Positions 9,222 to 17,577 of a stretch of DNA of 64,000 nucleotides are shown here, one piece after another. The stretch's first letter is position 1. Every line of letters begins with the position of its first letter. A program made the translations under genes and the position numbers. This DNA comes from Mucilaginibacter sp. PAMC 26640 (GTDB taxonomy: Bacteria; Bacteroidota; Bacteroidia; Sphingobacteriales; Sphingobacteriaceae): positions 1,550,001-1,614,000 of the forward strand of contig CP014773.1 of assembly GCA_001596135.1 (NCBI GenBank). The letters are read 5' to 3'. The notes under the pieces are model-generated. The model was not told where the DNA came from. It did not search any database and saw nothing but the letters and a program-made list of their open reading frames with translations.

Positions 9222-10154
9222 TTACTGCGTTGTTTCAGTTCTACGCTGAAAATACCCAGGCAAGTTCACGAGCAGAATTCCTGCCAATATTACTATTAAG
9301 CTTAAAAGTTGAGGGGTATTTACATCCTCGTGGATAAAAAGCCACCCCAAAAAAACGGCCACTACCGGGTTTACATAGGTATGCGTGCTGATAATTGCAG
9401 GTGGTTTAAAAGTAATGAGCCACACAAATGATAAATAAGCCACTAATGATCCCATTACGATTAAAAAAATAAGCCCTGCCCAGGCTTCAGGTTTTATATT
9501 AGCAAAGGAGAAGCCAACCTGCTCACGTTTGCAGAATGCGATGACGAATGCTGCAACACCGGCAGACAGCAACTGGATACTTGCATTCATGACAGCCGAA
9601 CTTTTACCCTGGCTGCTCTTGGTGATGAGTGAGCCAAACACCCATAACATAGCGCTGAATAACACTGCGATACTCGCGATAGTAACCATTGGTGATGCGC
9701 TGGTATCTGTAACTCCTAATTTTAAGAACAAAAATATTCCGGTGAAGCCAACAGCCAGCCCGCAGAGGATATACCAGTTTGAAAAATATTCCGGCCATCG
9801 TTTCCGGTCGATGATTAAAAACATCAAGGGTTCTGTGGCAACCAATATAGCCGCCTGGCCGGAGCTGATATATTGCTCTGCCCAGGCTATCATACCCGTG
9901 CCGCCTATCAGCATTAATATGCCGCTTACTGCCTGGCGCCCAAACAATTTGCGCTCCGGCAAATGCTCACCTTTAAGTTTGGCCCAGGCCAGCATTAAAA
10001 AGCCTGCAACCAAATAGCGTAAGCCGACGAGGATAAACGGCGGGAAACTTTTTAAACCAACAGCTACAGCAAGATAGGTGGACCCCCATACGATATAGAT
10101 GTTGAAGAAGGCGAACAATACCAGCCAGGGCGACTGGGAATTTTTACTATTCAT
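9222..10154 (-). CDS. EamA-domain (DMT superfamily) transporter
   Basis: A protein of about 310 residues with ten hydrophobic segments in two tandem EamA repeats, the fold of drug/metabolite exporters such as RhaT or YdcZ-like permeases. The first repeat starts with NIYIVWGSTYLAVAVGLKSFPP, whose WGSTYLA pattern is characteristic. The open frame extends to a TTG at 10175 with in-frame ATGs at 10166 and 10154. I prefer 10154 because it puts the first membrane segment about 12 residues from the N-terminus. The metK terminator lies directly upstream. The transported compound cannot be inferred. Confidence 0.87.
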   Translation of the reverse strand: MNSKNSQSPWLVLFAFFNIYIVWGSTYLAVAVGLKSFPPFILVGLRYLVAGFLMLAWAKLKGEHLPERKLFGRQAVSGILMLIGGTGMIAWAEQYISSGQAAILVATEPLMFLIIDRKRWPEYFSNWYILCGLAVGFTGIFLFLKLGVTDTSASPMVTIASIAVLFSAMLWVFGSLITKSSQGKSSAVMNASIQLLSAGVAAFVIAFCKREQVGFSFANIKPEAWAGLIFLIVMGSLVAYLSFVWLITFKPPAIISTHTYVNPVVAVFLGWLFIHEDVNTPQLLSLIVILAGILLVNLPGYFQRRTETTQ

Positions 10155-10190
10155 GGGGGCAATCATTATAGCCAATTGGCGCGTTGTTGT

Positions 10191-10222
10191 AAAAAAAAAG
10201 CGGCTGATGTTGCAGCCGCTTT
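10191..10222 (-). terminator. Rho-independent terminator of metK
   Basis: On the minus strand, arms of nine bases (AAAGCGGCT and AGCCGCTTT) are separated by an eight-base loop and followed by a run of T (10191-10199 on the plus strand read as A). It lies 21 bases past the metK stop. Confidence 0.9.
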
Positions 10223-10242
10223 AAGTTTTATGTGCAGAATTA

Positions 10243-11493
10243 TTACAATCCAAACTCGGCTTTTACTTTATCTACGTAATCCAGCTTCTCCCATGTAAAC
10301 AGTTCTACTTCGCGTTCAATGGTGCTGCCATCATGTGCGTTAAAGGTTTTAGTAATGGTTTCACTTGGGCGGCCGAAGTGACCGTACGCTGCAGTTTCGC
10401 TGTAAATTGGGTTACGCAATTTAAAACGGGTCTCAATTGCATATGGAGTCATATTGAAAATAGATTCAACTTTTTTAGCTATTTCTCCATCATGTAAATC
10501 AACTTTGCTGGTACCGTAGGTGTTGATGTAAATACCCATTGGTTGCGCTACGCCGATTGCGTAAGATACCTGCACCAACACTTCGCTGCAAACACCGGCA
10601 GCTACCAGGTTTTTAGCAATATGACGGGTAGCGTAAGCGGCAGAGCGGTCAACCTTTGAAGGGTCTTTACCGCTGAATGCACCACCACCATGGGCACCTT
10701 TGCCACCATAGGTATCAACAATGATTTTACGGCCGGTTAAGCCGGTATCGCCATGCGGGCCACCGATTACAAATTTTCCGGTTGGGTTAATATGGTATTT
10801 AATGTCGCTATTAAAAAAGTGCGCGTATTTTGGATATTTAGTTTGAATACGTGGAATAAGTATACTGATGATGTCGTCACTGATCTTTTTCAGCATGGCT
10901 GGTTCTTCATCAAAATCATCATGCTGGGTAGATATTACAATGGCATCGATCCGTTGTGGTTGGTTATCGTCACTATATTCTAAAGTAACCTGTGATTTTG
11001 CATCCGGGCGCAGATATTTGATATCGGTGCTTTCGCGGCGGATAACGGCCAGCTCTTTTAACAAAGCATGAGCAATATCCAAAGCTAGCGGCATATAATT
11101 ATCCGTTTCGATCGTTGCATATCCAAACATCATTCCCTGGTCGCCTGCGCCTTGCTCTTCTTTAGCCGCCCGGTCAACACCCTGATTGATATCGGGAGAT
11201 TGTTCATGAATGGCAGAGATCACAGCACATGAACCGCCATCAAACATATACTCCCCTTTGGTATAACCAATTTTGTTGATTACTTCGCGGGCTATCTTTT
11301 GTACATCTAAATAAGCCTTGGATTTTACCTCTCCGGCTAAAACAACCAGGCCGGTTGTTACCAGTGTTTCGCAGGCCACTTTCGATTCCGGGTCGAAAGC
11401 TAAAAAATTATCGATTAATGCGTCTGATACCTGGTCGGCAACTTTGTCGGGGTGCCCTTCTGATACGGATTCTGAGGTGAATAAATATGACAT
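10243..11493 (-). CDS. metK: S-adenosylmethionine synthetase
   Basis: A 416-residue cytoplasmic methionine adenosyltransferase, making S-adenosylmethionine from methionine and ATP. All family signatures are present: [18 protein letters not shown] at the N-terminus, [12 protein letters not shown] in the first third, and [19 protein letters not shown] in the second half, the last holding the P-loop-like phosphate-binding segment. The length is typical of the long bacterial form. It starts with ATG at 11493, is followed by its own terminator and is divergent from the lipid-kinase gene. No SAM riboswitch-like structure is apparent in the 209-base upstream spacer. Confidence 0.97.
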   Translation of the reverse strand: MSYLFTSESVSEGHPDKVADQVSDALIDNFLAFDPESKVACETLVTTGLVVLAGEVKSKAYLDVQKIAREVINKIGYTKGEYMFDGGSCAVISAIHEQSPDINQGVDRAAKEEQGAGDQGMMFGYATIETDNYMPLALDIAHALLKELAVIRRESTDIKYLRPDAKSQVTLEYSDDNQPQRIDAIVISTQHDDFDEEPAMLKKISDDIISILIPRIQTKYPKYAHFFNSDIKYHINPTGKFVIGGPHGDTGLTGRKIIVDTYGGKGAHGGGAFSGKDPSKVDRSAAYATRHIAKNLVAAGVCSEVLVQVSYAIGVAQPMGIYINTYGTSKVDLHDGEIAKKVESIFNMTPYAIETRFKLRNPIYSETAAYGHFGRPSETITKTFNAHDGSTIEREVELFTWEKLDYVDKVKAEFGL

Positions 11494-11674
11494 ATTTGTT
11501 TTTAATGAACGATAAAAACGAAAGTATGGATTTCTTTCAACTTGTAAAAAGAGAAGCAGGTATTAGCACTTTTTTACGTGGTTGCAATAGGTGAGGGGCA
11601 GGCCCATACACTCAAATCAGTCCACTTTCGCGAAGCAAAAATAAAACAATTTTTTACAAAGCCGAAAATACATT

Positions 11675-11682
11675 TACTTTTG
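11675..11682 (+). promoter_or_regulatory. Bacteroidota-type -7 promoter element for the lipid kinase gene
   Basis: TACTTTTG matches the Bacteroidota -7 consensus TAnnTTTG, 20 bases before the TTG start of the lipid-kinase gene. A clear TTTG -33 box is absent, only a T-rich stretch. Its placement close to the start supports that start codon. Confidence 0.5.
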
Positions 11683-11702
11683 CCCGCTGTAAACCTATAT
11701 AG

Positions 11703-12593
11703 TTGAAAAGGAAAGCGTTATTTATTATAAACCCGGTGTCGGGAGGGAAGAAGAAGGATGGGGTGCCGGAGCTGATTAAGAAGCACCTGGATCACACTAT
11801 ATTTGCCTACGAAACCATTTTTAGTACTGGTGTGAAGCACGCTCGTGATGTAGCCCGCGAACGCGCTGCCGAGTACGATGTGATTGTGGCCGTGGGAGGC
11901 GATGGTACCATCAACGAGGTAGCCTCAGCGATAGCAGGAACCGATACAGTATTAGGCGTAATTCCCTATGGATCAGGTAATGGTTTATCCCGTTTCCTGG
12001 ATGTACCCATGGATGCGGCAGGTGCTATCAAATCCATTAATAATTTCCGTGTGATTACCATTGATGCCGGCCAGATGAATGGCAAGTGGTTTTTTAATAT
12101 GGCAGGGATGGGTTTTGATGCCCACATTAGCCATGTTTTTGCAAGCGGCAGTGATAAGCGGGGTTTTTTAAGCTACCTTAAATCATCTTTACAGGAAGTT
12201 GCGAATTATAAGGCGCAGACCTATAGTATAGATATAGATGGCGTAAAATACCAGCGGGAAGCATTTATGCTGAGTATGGCCAATTCATCTCAGTACGGCA
12301 ATAATGCCCATGTATCGCCAACGGCATCTGTGCAGGATGGTTTGCTTGATGTTTGCATCATTAAGCCATTTCCATTATACCGTTTTCCGGAGATGGGCAT
12401 CAGGATGTTTACCAAAACATCAGCAAGCTCTAAATTTGTAGAGATCATTAAAGGTAAGCATATCGTTATCTCCCGCAGTGAGCCCGGCCCCATTCACCTG
12501 GATGGTGAACCACGTGAAGCAGGTATCGATATAGATATTGCCGTAATTCCTGCTGCGCTAAATATAATTGTTGGTCAATCTTACAAGGGCTAA
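11703..12593 (+). CDS. YegS/BmrU-type lipid (diacylglycerol) kinase
   Basis: A 296-residue soluble kinase of the DAGK_cat family. The nucleotide-binding signature VAVGGDGTINEVASAI is near residue 60, followed by GVIPYGSGNGLSRFL, both diagnostic for YegS/Rv2252/BmrU lipid kinases. It would phosphorylate diacylglycerol or a related lipid at the inner membrane. The start is TTG at 11703 (LKRKALFIINPVSGG); no ATG occurs before the conserved INPVSG strand. A TAnnTTTG promoter lies 20 bases upstream. The SUI1-like gene follows after 6 bases and is probably cotranscribed. Confidence 0.9.
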   Translation: MKRKALFIINPVSGGKKKDGVPELIKKHLDHTIFAYETIFSTGVKHARDVARERAAEYDVIVAVGGDGTINEVASAIAGTDTVLGVIPYGSGNGLSRFLDVPMDAAGAIKSINNFRVITIDAGQMNGKWFFNMAGMGFDAHISHVFASGSDKRGFLSYLKSSLQEVANYKAQTYSIDIDGVKYQREAFMLSMANSSQYGNNAHVSPTASVQDGLLDVCIIKPFPLYRFPEMGIRMFTKTSASSKFVEIIKGKHIVISRSEPGPIHLDGEPREAGIDIDIAVIPAALNIIVGQSYKG

Positions 12594-12599
12594 TAAAAT

Positions 12600-12935
12600 A
12601 TGGCTAAGAAAAATTTCACCGGCATTATGTATTCAACAGATCCTGATTTTCAATACCAGGAACAGCCTGATCATTCGCAAACTACTTTGCCGCCTCAGCA
12701 GCAAAACCTAAAGATTTTTCTCGATCGGATTAAGGGCAATAAGCTGGTAACCCGTATCAGTGGGTTTATTGGTGCAGAAACCGACTTAGAAACGATTGGC
12801 AAAAAATTAAAAACTAAGTGTGGCGTTGGCGGCTCGGTAAAAGATGGAGAAGTATTATTACAAGGCGATTTTAGAGATAAAGTGCTCACTTTATTGCAAA
12901 CAGACGGATATAAAGCAAAGAAAGCCGGTGGATAA
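12600..12935 (+). CDS. SUI1/YciH-like translation initiation factor
   Basis: A 111-residue protein with a C-terminal SUI1/eIF1-like domain (residues about 40-108). The domain contains the [21 protein letters not shown] segment typical of YciH, then [18 protein letters not shown]. The N-terminal 35 residues are polar and probably disordered. Members bind the 30S subunit and may affect start-codon selection, though the bacterial role is minor and unsettled. It starts with ATG 6 bases after the lipid kinase stop. A 532-base AT-rich spacer follows before exbB. Confidence 0.9.
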   Translation: MAKKNFTGIMYSTDPDFQYQEQPDHSQTTLPPQQQNLKIFLDRIKGNKLVTRISGFIGAETDLETIGKKLKTKCGVGGSVKDGEVLLQGDFRDKVLTLLQTDGYKAKKAGG

Positions 12936-13467
12936 ACCTGTTAGATTTTATATTCTATTTTTACTCCCAAGGTTTTTTGCCTTTACATCTTACTGATTAG
13001 CAATAGCTTGTGGTTTTTTAACTTTCAAGCGATAAAGCTGTAAAATTGAAGAAGCTTCCAGCAAACAATGCAGTCATTTTAATAGTTGCTAGAAACGGAT
13101 ATGCTAAATAAACTTACAAGCAATGCGTTAATATGACACATTGAGGTGTAATTGCAGGACTACAACATTGCCTTAGACAACCACATATCATTTTAGTTAC
13201 ACACTTTTTATGCGGTAATGCTTGCAATTCTTAAAAAAAATGGGTTTCATTGTAAAATATTATTTGGCAAAAACACAATTTATGTGTTGAATAGCGTTAT
13301 GTATTACCAATTTGCAAAATGCTTAACGGCTTTATTAAATTATTATAAAGAATTACATAAATAGTTTTTTTAATTCATTTAAATTCTATTTTTGTTATTC
13401 GCTTAGTTCGCACACATTTTTTATTAACTTATATTACAAACAAAACGAAAACTAAAAATTAAAAGTA
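12936..13467 (+). other. 532-base AT-rich intergenic region upstream of exbB
   Basis: No open frame with a plausible start exceeds about 30 codons on either strand. The sequence is strongly AT-rich with homopolymer A and T runs. The only element I can support is the promoter at 13387-13394. The size leaves room for an unrecognised small RNA or a long upstream regulatory region for the exbB operon, but no clear stem-loop terminator is present. Confidence 0.5.
13387..13394 (+). promoter_or_regulatory. Bacteroidota-type promoter of the exbB operon
   Basis: TATTTTTG fits TAnnTTTG and lies 73 bases upstream of the exbB ATG. The upstream T-rich stretch at 13365-13371 could serve as a weak -33 region. 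It is the best candidate for the operon running to the terminator at 19284. Confidence 0.5.
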
Positions 13468-14310
13468 ATGGCAAACGCACCAACAAAACCAACTACTCCT
13501 GTTAAACAAGAAAGCTCAAGTGCATCCGGCGCATTTGCATCTTTAACTATCCCAATTTGTATAGCTGTAGCTATTTTGATATTCGTGTTCATTTTAGGCG
13601 ACGGCAGTCATTACAAAGGCGGAGATTCTGCAAACGAACCGGTACCTGGAGATTACTTCGGTACAGTACACAAAGGTGGGGTTATCGTACCTATCATCAT
13701 GTCATACTTATTGATGGTGATCGTGTTTTCTATCGAGCGCTTTGTGGTTATCGGTAAAGCATCTGGTACAGGAAACGTAGAAACATTCGTTAAAAAGATC
13801 CAGTCTTTGCTTAACGCAGGCAATATCGATGCAGCTAGCGCAGCATGTGATACTCAAAAAGGATCTGTAGCTAACGTAATCAAATCCGGCTTGAAGAAAT
13901 ACAAAGAAATGGAAGTTGACCAAAGCATGGATGTTGACCAAAAAACATTGGCTATCCAGAAAGACATCGAAGAAGCAACTGCTTTGGAAATGCCTATGCT
14001 AGAGCAAAACTTAACGATCATTGCTACTTTGGTATCAATTGGTACATTAACAGGTCTGTTAGGTACGGTAATCGGTATGATCAAGGCCTTCGGTGCATTA
14101 GCAGCATCAGGTGCTCCAAATCAATCGGCTTTATCAAACAGTATCTCTGAAGCATTGATCAACACTGCATTAGGTATCGGTACTTCAGCTGTGTCAATTG
14201 TAATGTACAACTTGTTTACTTCTAAGATAGATAAATTGACCTACGCTATCGACGAAACTGGTTTCAGCATTGTTCAAACATTCGCTGCATCACACAAAAA
14301 CAGCAGGTAG
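13468..14310 (+). CDS. exbB: MotA/TolQ/ExbB proton channel family protein
   Basis: A 280-residue inner-membrane protein, the pentameric channel of a proton-driven motor that energises outer-membrane transport with ExbD and TonB. It has a polar N-terminus, a hydrophobic segment at about residues 27-47, a second at 73-93, and two long helices in the C-terminal half containing TLTGLLGTVIGMIKAFGALA and ALINTALGIGTSAVSIVMYN, the conserved MotA_ExbB core. This three-plus-one layout is usual in Bacteroidota. It is the first gene of an operon with two exbD genes and tonB. Specificity for TonB rather than Tol is inferred from the downstream tonB. Confidence 0.92.
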   Translation: MANAPTKPTTPVKQESSSASGAFASLTIPICIAVAILIFVFILGDGSHYKGGDSANEPVPGDYFGTVHKGGVIVPIIMSYLLMVIVFSIERFVVIGKASGTGNVETFVKKIQSLLNAGNIDAASAACDTQKGSVANVIKSGLKKYKEMEVDQSMDVDQKTLAIQKDIEEATALEMPMLEQNLTIIATLVSIGTLTGLLGTVIGMIKAFGALAASGAPNQSALSNSISEALINTALGIGTSAVSIVMYNLFTSKIDKLTYAIDETGFSIVQTFAASHKNSR

Positions 14311-14398
14311 TAAAATATTAGTGCTTGCTTCCACGTTATAGCAAAATATAATTTGGAATTAGTTGTAAATTGTAACACTAAATATTTATCTTTACAAA

Positions 14399-15016
14399 AT
14401 GCCAAGAGTAAAAGTCCAAAGAAAGAGCACCTCGATAGATATGACCGCCATGTGCGACGTAGCTTTCCTGCTGCTTACTTTCTTTATATTAACAGCAAAG
14501 CCAAAAACAGAAGATCCTGTTCCGGTGGATATCCCTGCTTCGGCTACGGAGGTTCCAATTCCGGATGATAACATGTTGATGTTGACCGTCGGCCAGGGTA
14601 AAGTATTCTTTTCTGTTGATGGTAATGATATCCGTAAGCAAACGCTTCTCCAGATGGGAGAAAAGTACAACGTTAAGTTCACTCCAGAGCAGCAAGAAAA
14701 GTTTTCCGGCTTACCTATTTTCGGTATGCCACTTGGTCAACTGGCGGGCTATTTGGATTTGGATGCTGAAAGACGGAAAGAGTTCAAGCAAAACGGAATT
14801 CCTGCAGACACCACTGCCAATAATGAGCTGGCAGATTGGATTCGCGAAGCGCGTAAGGCTGATGTAGCCTTGCACAATAAATCTTTGCGCATCTCTATCA
14901 AGGGTGATAATAAGGAGGAATATCCAACTATCAAGAAACTGATAGCGTTGCTTCAAAGACAAAAAATTGACAAGTTCAGCCTGATCACTACGGTCCGGTC
15001 TGCACCTAAAAAGTAA
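14399..15016 (+). CDS. exbD: ExbD/TolR-family biopolymer transport protein (first copy)
   Basis: A 205-residue single-pass membrane protein. A short basic cytoplasmic N-terminus leads into TSIDMTAMCDVAFLLLTFFI, where the Asp in the MCDVAFLLL helix is the predicted proton-carrying residue. The periplasmic part is longer than in E. coli ExbD (141 residues), with an insert around residues 60-150 before the usual C-terminal fold (SLRISIKGDNKEEYPTIKKL). It lies 88 bases after exbB and 4 bases before the second exbD. Two ExbD paralogues per operon are common in Bacteroidota. Confidence 0.92.
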   Translation: MPRVKVQRKSTSIDMTAMCDVAFLLLTFFILTAKPKTEDPVPVDIPASATEVPIPDDNMLMLTVGQGKVFFSVDGNDIRKQTLLQMGEKYNVKFTPEQQEKFSGLPIFGMPLGQLAGYLDLDAERRKEFKQNGIPADTTANNELADWIREARKADVALHNKSLRISIKGDNKEEYPTIKKLIALLQRQKIDKFSLITTVRSAPKK

Positions 15017-15020
15017 AACA

Positions 15021-15554
15021 ATGGCAGAATTAGATACCTCCGGCGGGGGTAAACATAAAGGCGGGAAAGTAAGAAGTAAAAAAGCCTCCACACGCGTGGA
15101 TTTAACCGCGATGGTGGATTTAGCCTTCTTGTTGATTACCTTCTTTATGTTGACCACCACGCTATCGAAACCAAAGGCAATGGACCTGACCATGCCTAAC
15201 AAGGATGAGAAAAAAATTGACCAGTTACCGGTAGCTGCATCCCGCTCTATGACCATATTATTGGGTGCCAATAATAAAGTAGAATGGTTTATTGGTGAGC
15301 CAGGTAAATCGCAGCCAACAACTGATAATTATGGTAAAGATGGTTTGCGAAAAACATTGTTAGAGAAAAGCGCGGAAATTCAGCGTACTACAGGCAAGCC
15401 TATAGTGGTATTAATCAAGCCGAGTGATAAATCCACTTACAAGAATGTGGTAGATGCGCTTGATGAGATCAATATCACCAAAATTCAAATTTACGCAATC
15501 GTAGATATTTTGCCTGCAGAAGTAGAGTTGCTGAAACGCGATGGTAATTATTAA
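15021..15554 (+). CDS. exbD: ExbD/TolR-family biopolymer transport protein (second copy)
   Basis: A 177-residue ExbD paralogue. After a glycine/lysine-rich N-terminus, STRVDLTAMVDLAFLLITFF holds the membrane helix and its conserved Asp. The periplasmic domain contains IVVLIKPSDKSTYKNVVDAL, typical of ExbD. It lacks the longer insert of the first copy, so the two are diverged duplicates that may form mixed dimers inside the ExbB pore. The start ATG lies 4 bases past the stop of the first copy and tonB follows 23 bases later. Confidence 0.92.
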   Translation: MAELDTSGGGKHKGGKVRSKKASTRVDLTAMVDLAFLLITFFMLTTTLSKPKAMDLTMPNKDEKKIDQLPVAASRSMTILLGANNKVEWFIGEPGKSQPTTDNYGKDGLRKTLLEKSAEIQRTTGKPIVVLIKPSDKSTYKNVVDALDEINITKIQIYAIVDILPAEVELLKRDGNY

Positions 15555-15577
15555 TAGTACATTAACGTTATAAAACA

Positions 15578-16405
15578 ATGTTCGGATCAAAATTAGACAT
15601 ACTAAACCAGCAGTGGATAGACGTTGTTTTTACAGGCCGTAACAAAGCTTATGGTGCATACGATCTTAGAAAGACCAACCCTCGTAATACGAATAAGGCC
15701 CTTTTTATCGGAGTTGCAGTATTTGTTTTCCTTATTTCCTTTAAAACAATCCTCAACAAACTTGAGGGGTTTATTCCTAAGGCTGATGAAAAGGTGAAGG
15801 TTACCGAAGTGGTATTGCCTCCGCCACCGGTTGATGAAACCAAAAAACCACCCCCACCTCCTCCGGAGCCACCTAAACCAAAGGTTGACCAGGTGCGTTT
15901 CCCTCCTCCGGTAGTAAAGCCGGATAACGAGGTGCGTGAAAAAGATCCGCCTACTGTTAAAGAGTTGGAAGTTGCGGATCCTGGTCCAAAAGATCAAAAA
16001 GGTGACCCTAACGCTGATATCAAAATTGATGAGCCGGTAGGAAACTCAGATGTAAAGCAAGTGGTGGAGGAAAACCCTAACCAGATCTTTACAGCCGTTG
16101 AAAAGCAACCTACGTTCCCTGGTGGTGAAGGCGGTTTTGGTAAATATTTATCAAAAAACCTTCGTTATCCTGCAATTGCACGGGAAAATAACGTGCAGGG
16201 CCGTGTGGTATTAACCTTTGTGGTAGAAAGAGATGGTTCTTTAACTGACATCAAAGTGTTACGTCCATTAGGCAGCGGTACCGATGAAGAAGCAATCCGT
16301 GTACTGAAGAGCTCACCAAAATGGTCTCCTGGTATTCAGAATGGCCGTCCGGTACGTGTTCAGTACAGTATTCCAATTAACTTCGCTTTAGCATCAGAGG
16401 AGTAA
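15578..16405 (+). CDS. tonB: TonB energy-transducing protein
   Basis: A 275-residue TonB. It has a cytoplasmic N-terminal stretch of about 45 residues, a single membrane helix (ALFIGVAVFVFLISF, about residues 47-61), a proline-rich periplasmic spacer (PPPPVDETKKPPPPPPEPPK, about 82-101), and a C-terminal TonB domain from about residue 185 that contains YPAIARENNVQGRVVLTFVV and ends in PINFAL. It carries proton-motive energy from ExbB/ExbD to outer-membrane receptors such as the SusC protein encoded at 37795. The N-terminal RNKAYGAYDLRK motif is typical of Bacteroidota TonBs. Confidence 0.94.
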   Translation: MFGSKLDILNQQWIDVVFTGRNKAYGAYDLRKTNPRNTNKALFIGVAVFVFLISFKTILNKLEGFIPKADEKVKVTEVVLPPPPVDETKKPPPPPPEPPKPKVDQVRFPPPVVKPDNEVREKDPPTVKELEVADPGPKDQKGDPNADIKIDEPVGNSDVKQVVEENPNQIFTAVEKQPTFPGGEGGFGKYLSKNLRYPAIARENNVQGRVVLTFVVERDGSLTDIKVLRPLGSGTDEEAIRVLKSSPKWSPGIQNGRPVRVQYSIPINFALASEE

Positions 16406-16410
16406 TACCA

Positions 16411-16641
16411 ATGTTGCCAAGAGATATTGACAAGCAAAAATCGCCCAAAAGGCGGTTTTTGCTTATTTTGGGAGTTACTGCATTTGCTGGTTTTTGCGCA
16501 CTGGGCTTAATGATTATCTTTTGGGATAAGTTCCCTTTGGATTTGCCAAAAACGCAGCGCACTATATTTGGATCGGTTATATTAGTATACGCAGTTTTGC
16601 GCTTTTCCCGCTATTTAAGAAAGGAGCCTGATGAAAATTAA
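16411..16641 (+). CDS. Small two-helix membrane protein, function unknown
   Basis: A 76-residue protein with a basic N-terminus (DKQKSPKRR), a hydrophobic helix at about residues 16-37 and a second at about 48-64, then a charged C-terminus. It lies 5 bases after tonB and its last 11 bases overlap the start of the PstS-like gene, so it is translationally coupled. I do not recognise the family. Position suggests an accessory membrane component of the Exb/TonB operon, which is inference only. Confidence 0.75.
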   Translation: MLPRDIDKQKSPKRRFLLILGVTAFAGFCALGLMIIFWDKFPLDLPKTQRTIFGSVILVYAVLRFSRYLRKEPDEN

Positions 16642-17551
16642 TTTGATCTTATTTTTAGCTGCTATAACAGCTACAGTGTTTTTGCAAAGTTGCTCTGATA
16701 GTAAAAAGAACAAGAAAGCCGTTCCGACAGACGGCTATACTTTTGGGACAGCAACCTTTGTGGCTGATGAATCATTTTCGCCTATAGTGGATGAGGAAGC
16801 GTTTGTATTTAAAGCCCTCTATCCGGAAGCCAAACCGAAAATAGATTACAAGCCGGAAAGTCAGGTTGTAAATACCCTTTTAAACGATAGCTCGCGCGTA
16901 GCTATATTGGCCCGTGAGTTGGATACCACAGAAATGGGGATCCTTAAAAGACGGGCACTGGCCCCTGATGTAAATAAATTTGCGGTAGATGCCGTTACAC
17001 TTATTGTAAACAAAGCATCTAACGACACGCTTACCTCAGTAAAGGAAATTATCAATATGCTGAATGGAAAAGCCAAAACGGAGAAAAGCATCGTTTTTGA
17101 TAATCCGAACTCCAGTTTGGTAAGATATTTGAAGCTAATATCAGGTAATAAAGATTTTAAGCAGAAGAACATTTACGCGTTAAAATCTAACAAGGAGGTT
17201 ATTAAATATGTCGCCTCCCACCCTGATGCAATTGGTATAACGGGGTTCGCCTGGCTCAACGATCCGGACAAGGATTACGCAGCCGCAGTTGATGGTGTAA
17301 AAATAATGGGTGTAAAAGATGAAAACAATAAAACGGTACCGGGGGTTTACTTTAAACCTTCACAAGAAACGCTCGTCCAACATACGTATCCGCTAAGCAG
17401 GTCGTTATATATCATCGATTGCACGGGAAGAAAAGGATTAGGAGCGGGGTTTGCATCGTTTTTAGCAAGCGACCGGGGACAGCGAGTTATATTGAAATCA
17501 GGTTTGCTTCCTGATTCTATTCCGCCGAGGGAAATAAACATAACACATTAA
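16631..17551 (+). CDS. PstS-like substrate-binding lipoprotein
   Basis: A 306-residue lipoprotein with a signal peptide ending in the lipobox LQSC (Cys21). It is followed by a periplasmic-binding-protein fold of the PBP-like/phosphate-binding (PstS-like) type, seen in blocks such as FGTATFVADESFSPIVDE, FAVDAVTLIVNKASNDTLTSV and SHPDAIGITGFAWLND. No ABC permease or ATPase is encoded nearby; instead the gene is embedded in the exbB-exbD-exbD-tonB operon with an 11-base overlap with the preceding gene. It may therefore serve the Exb/Ton machinery or act as a sensor rather than feed an ABC importer. Phosphate as ligand is unproven. Confidence 0.82.
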   Translation: MKINLILFLAAITATVFLQSCSDSKKNKKAVPTDGYTFGTATFVADESFSPIVDEEAFVFKALYPEAKPKIDYKPESQVVNTLLNDSSRVAILARELDTTEMGILKRRALAPDVNKFAVDAVTLIVNKASNDTLTSVKEIINMLNGKAKTEKSIVFDNPNSSLVRYLKLISGNKDFKQKNIYALKSNKEVIKYVASHPDAIGITGFAWLNDPDKDYAAAVDGVKIMGVKDENNKTVPGVYFKPSQETLVQHTYPLSRSLYIIDCTGRKGLGAGFASFLASDRGQRVILKSGLLPDSIPPREINITH

Positions 17552-17577
17552 CACTATATATAAACTAAGTAACTAAG

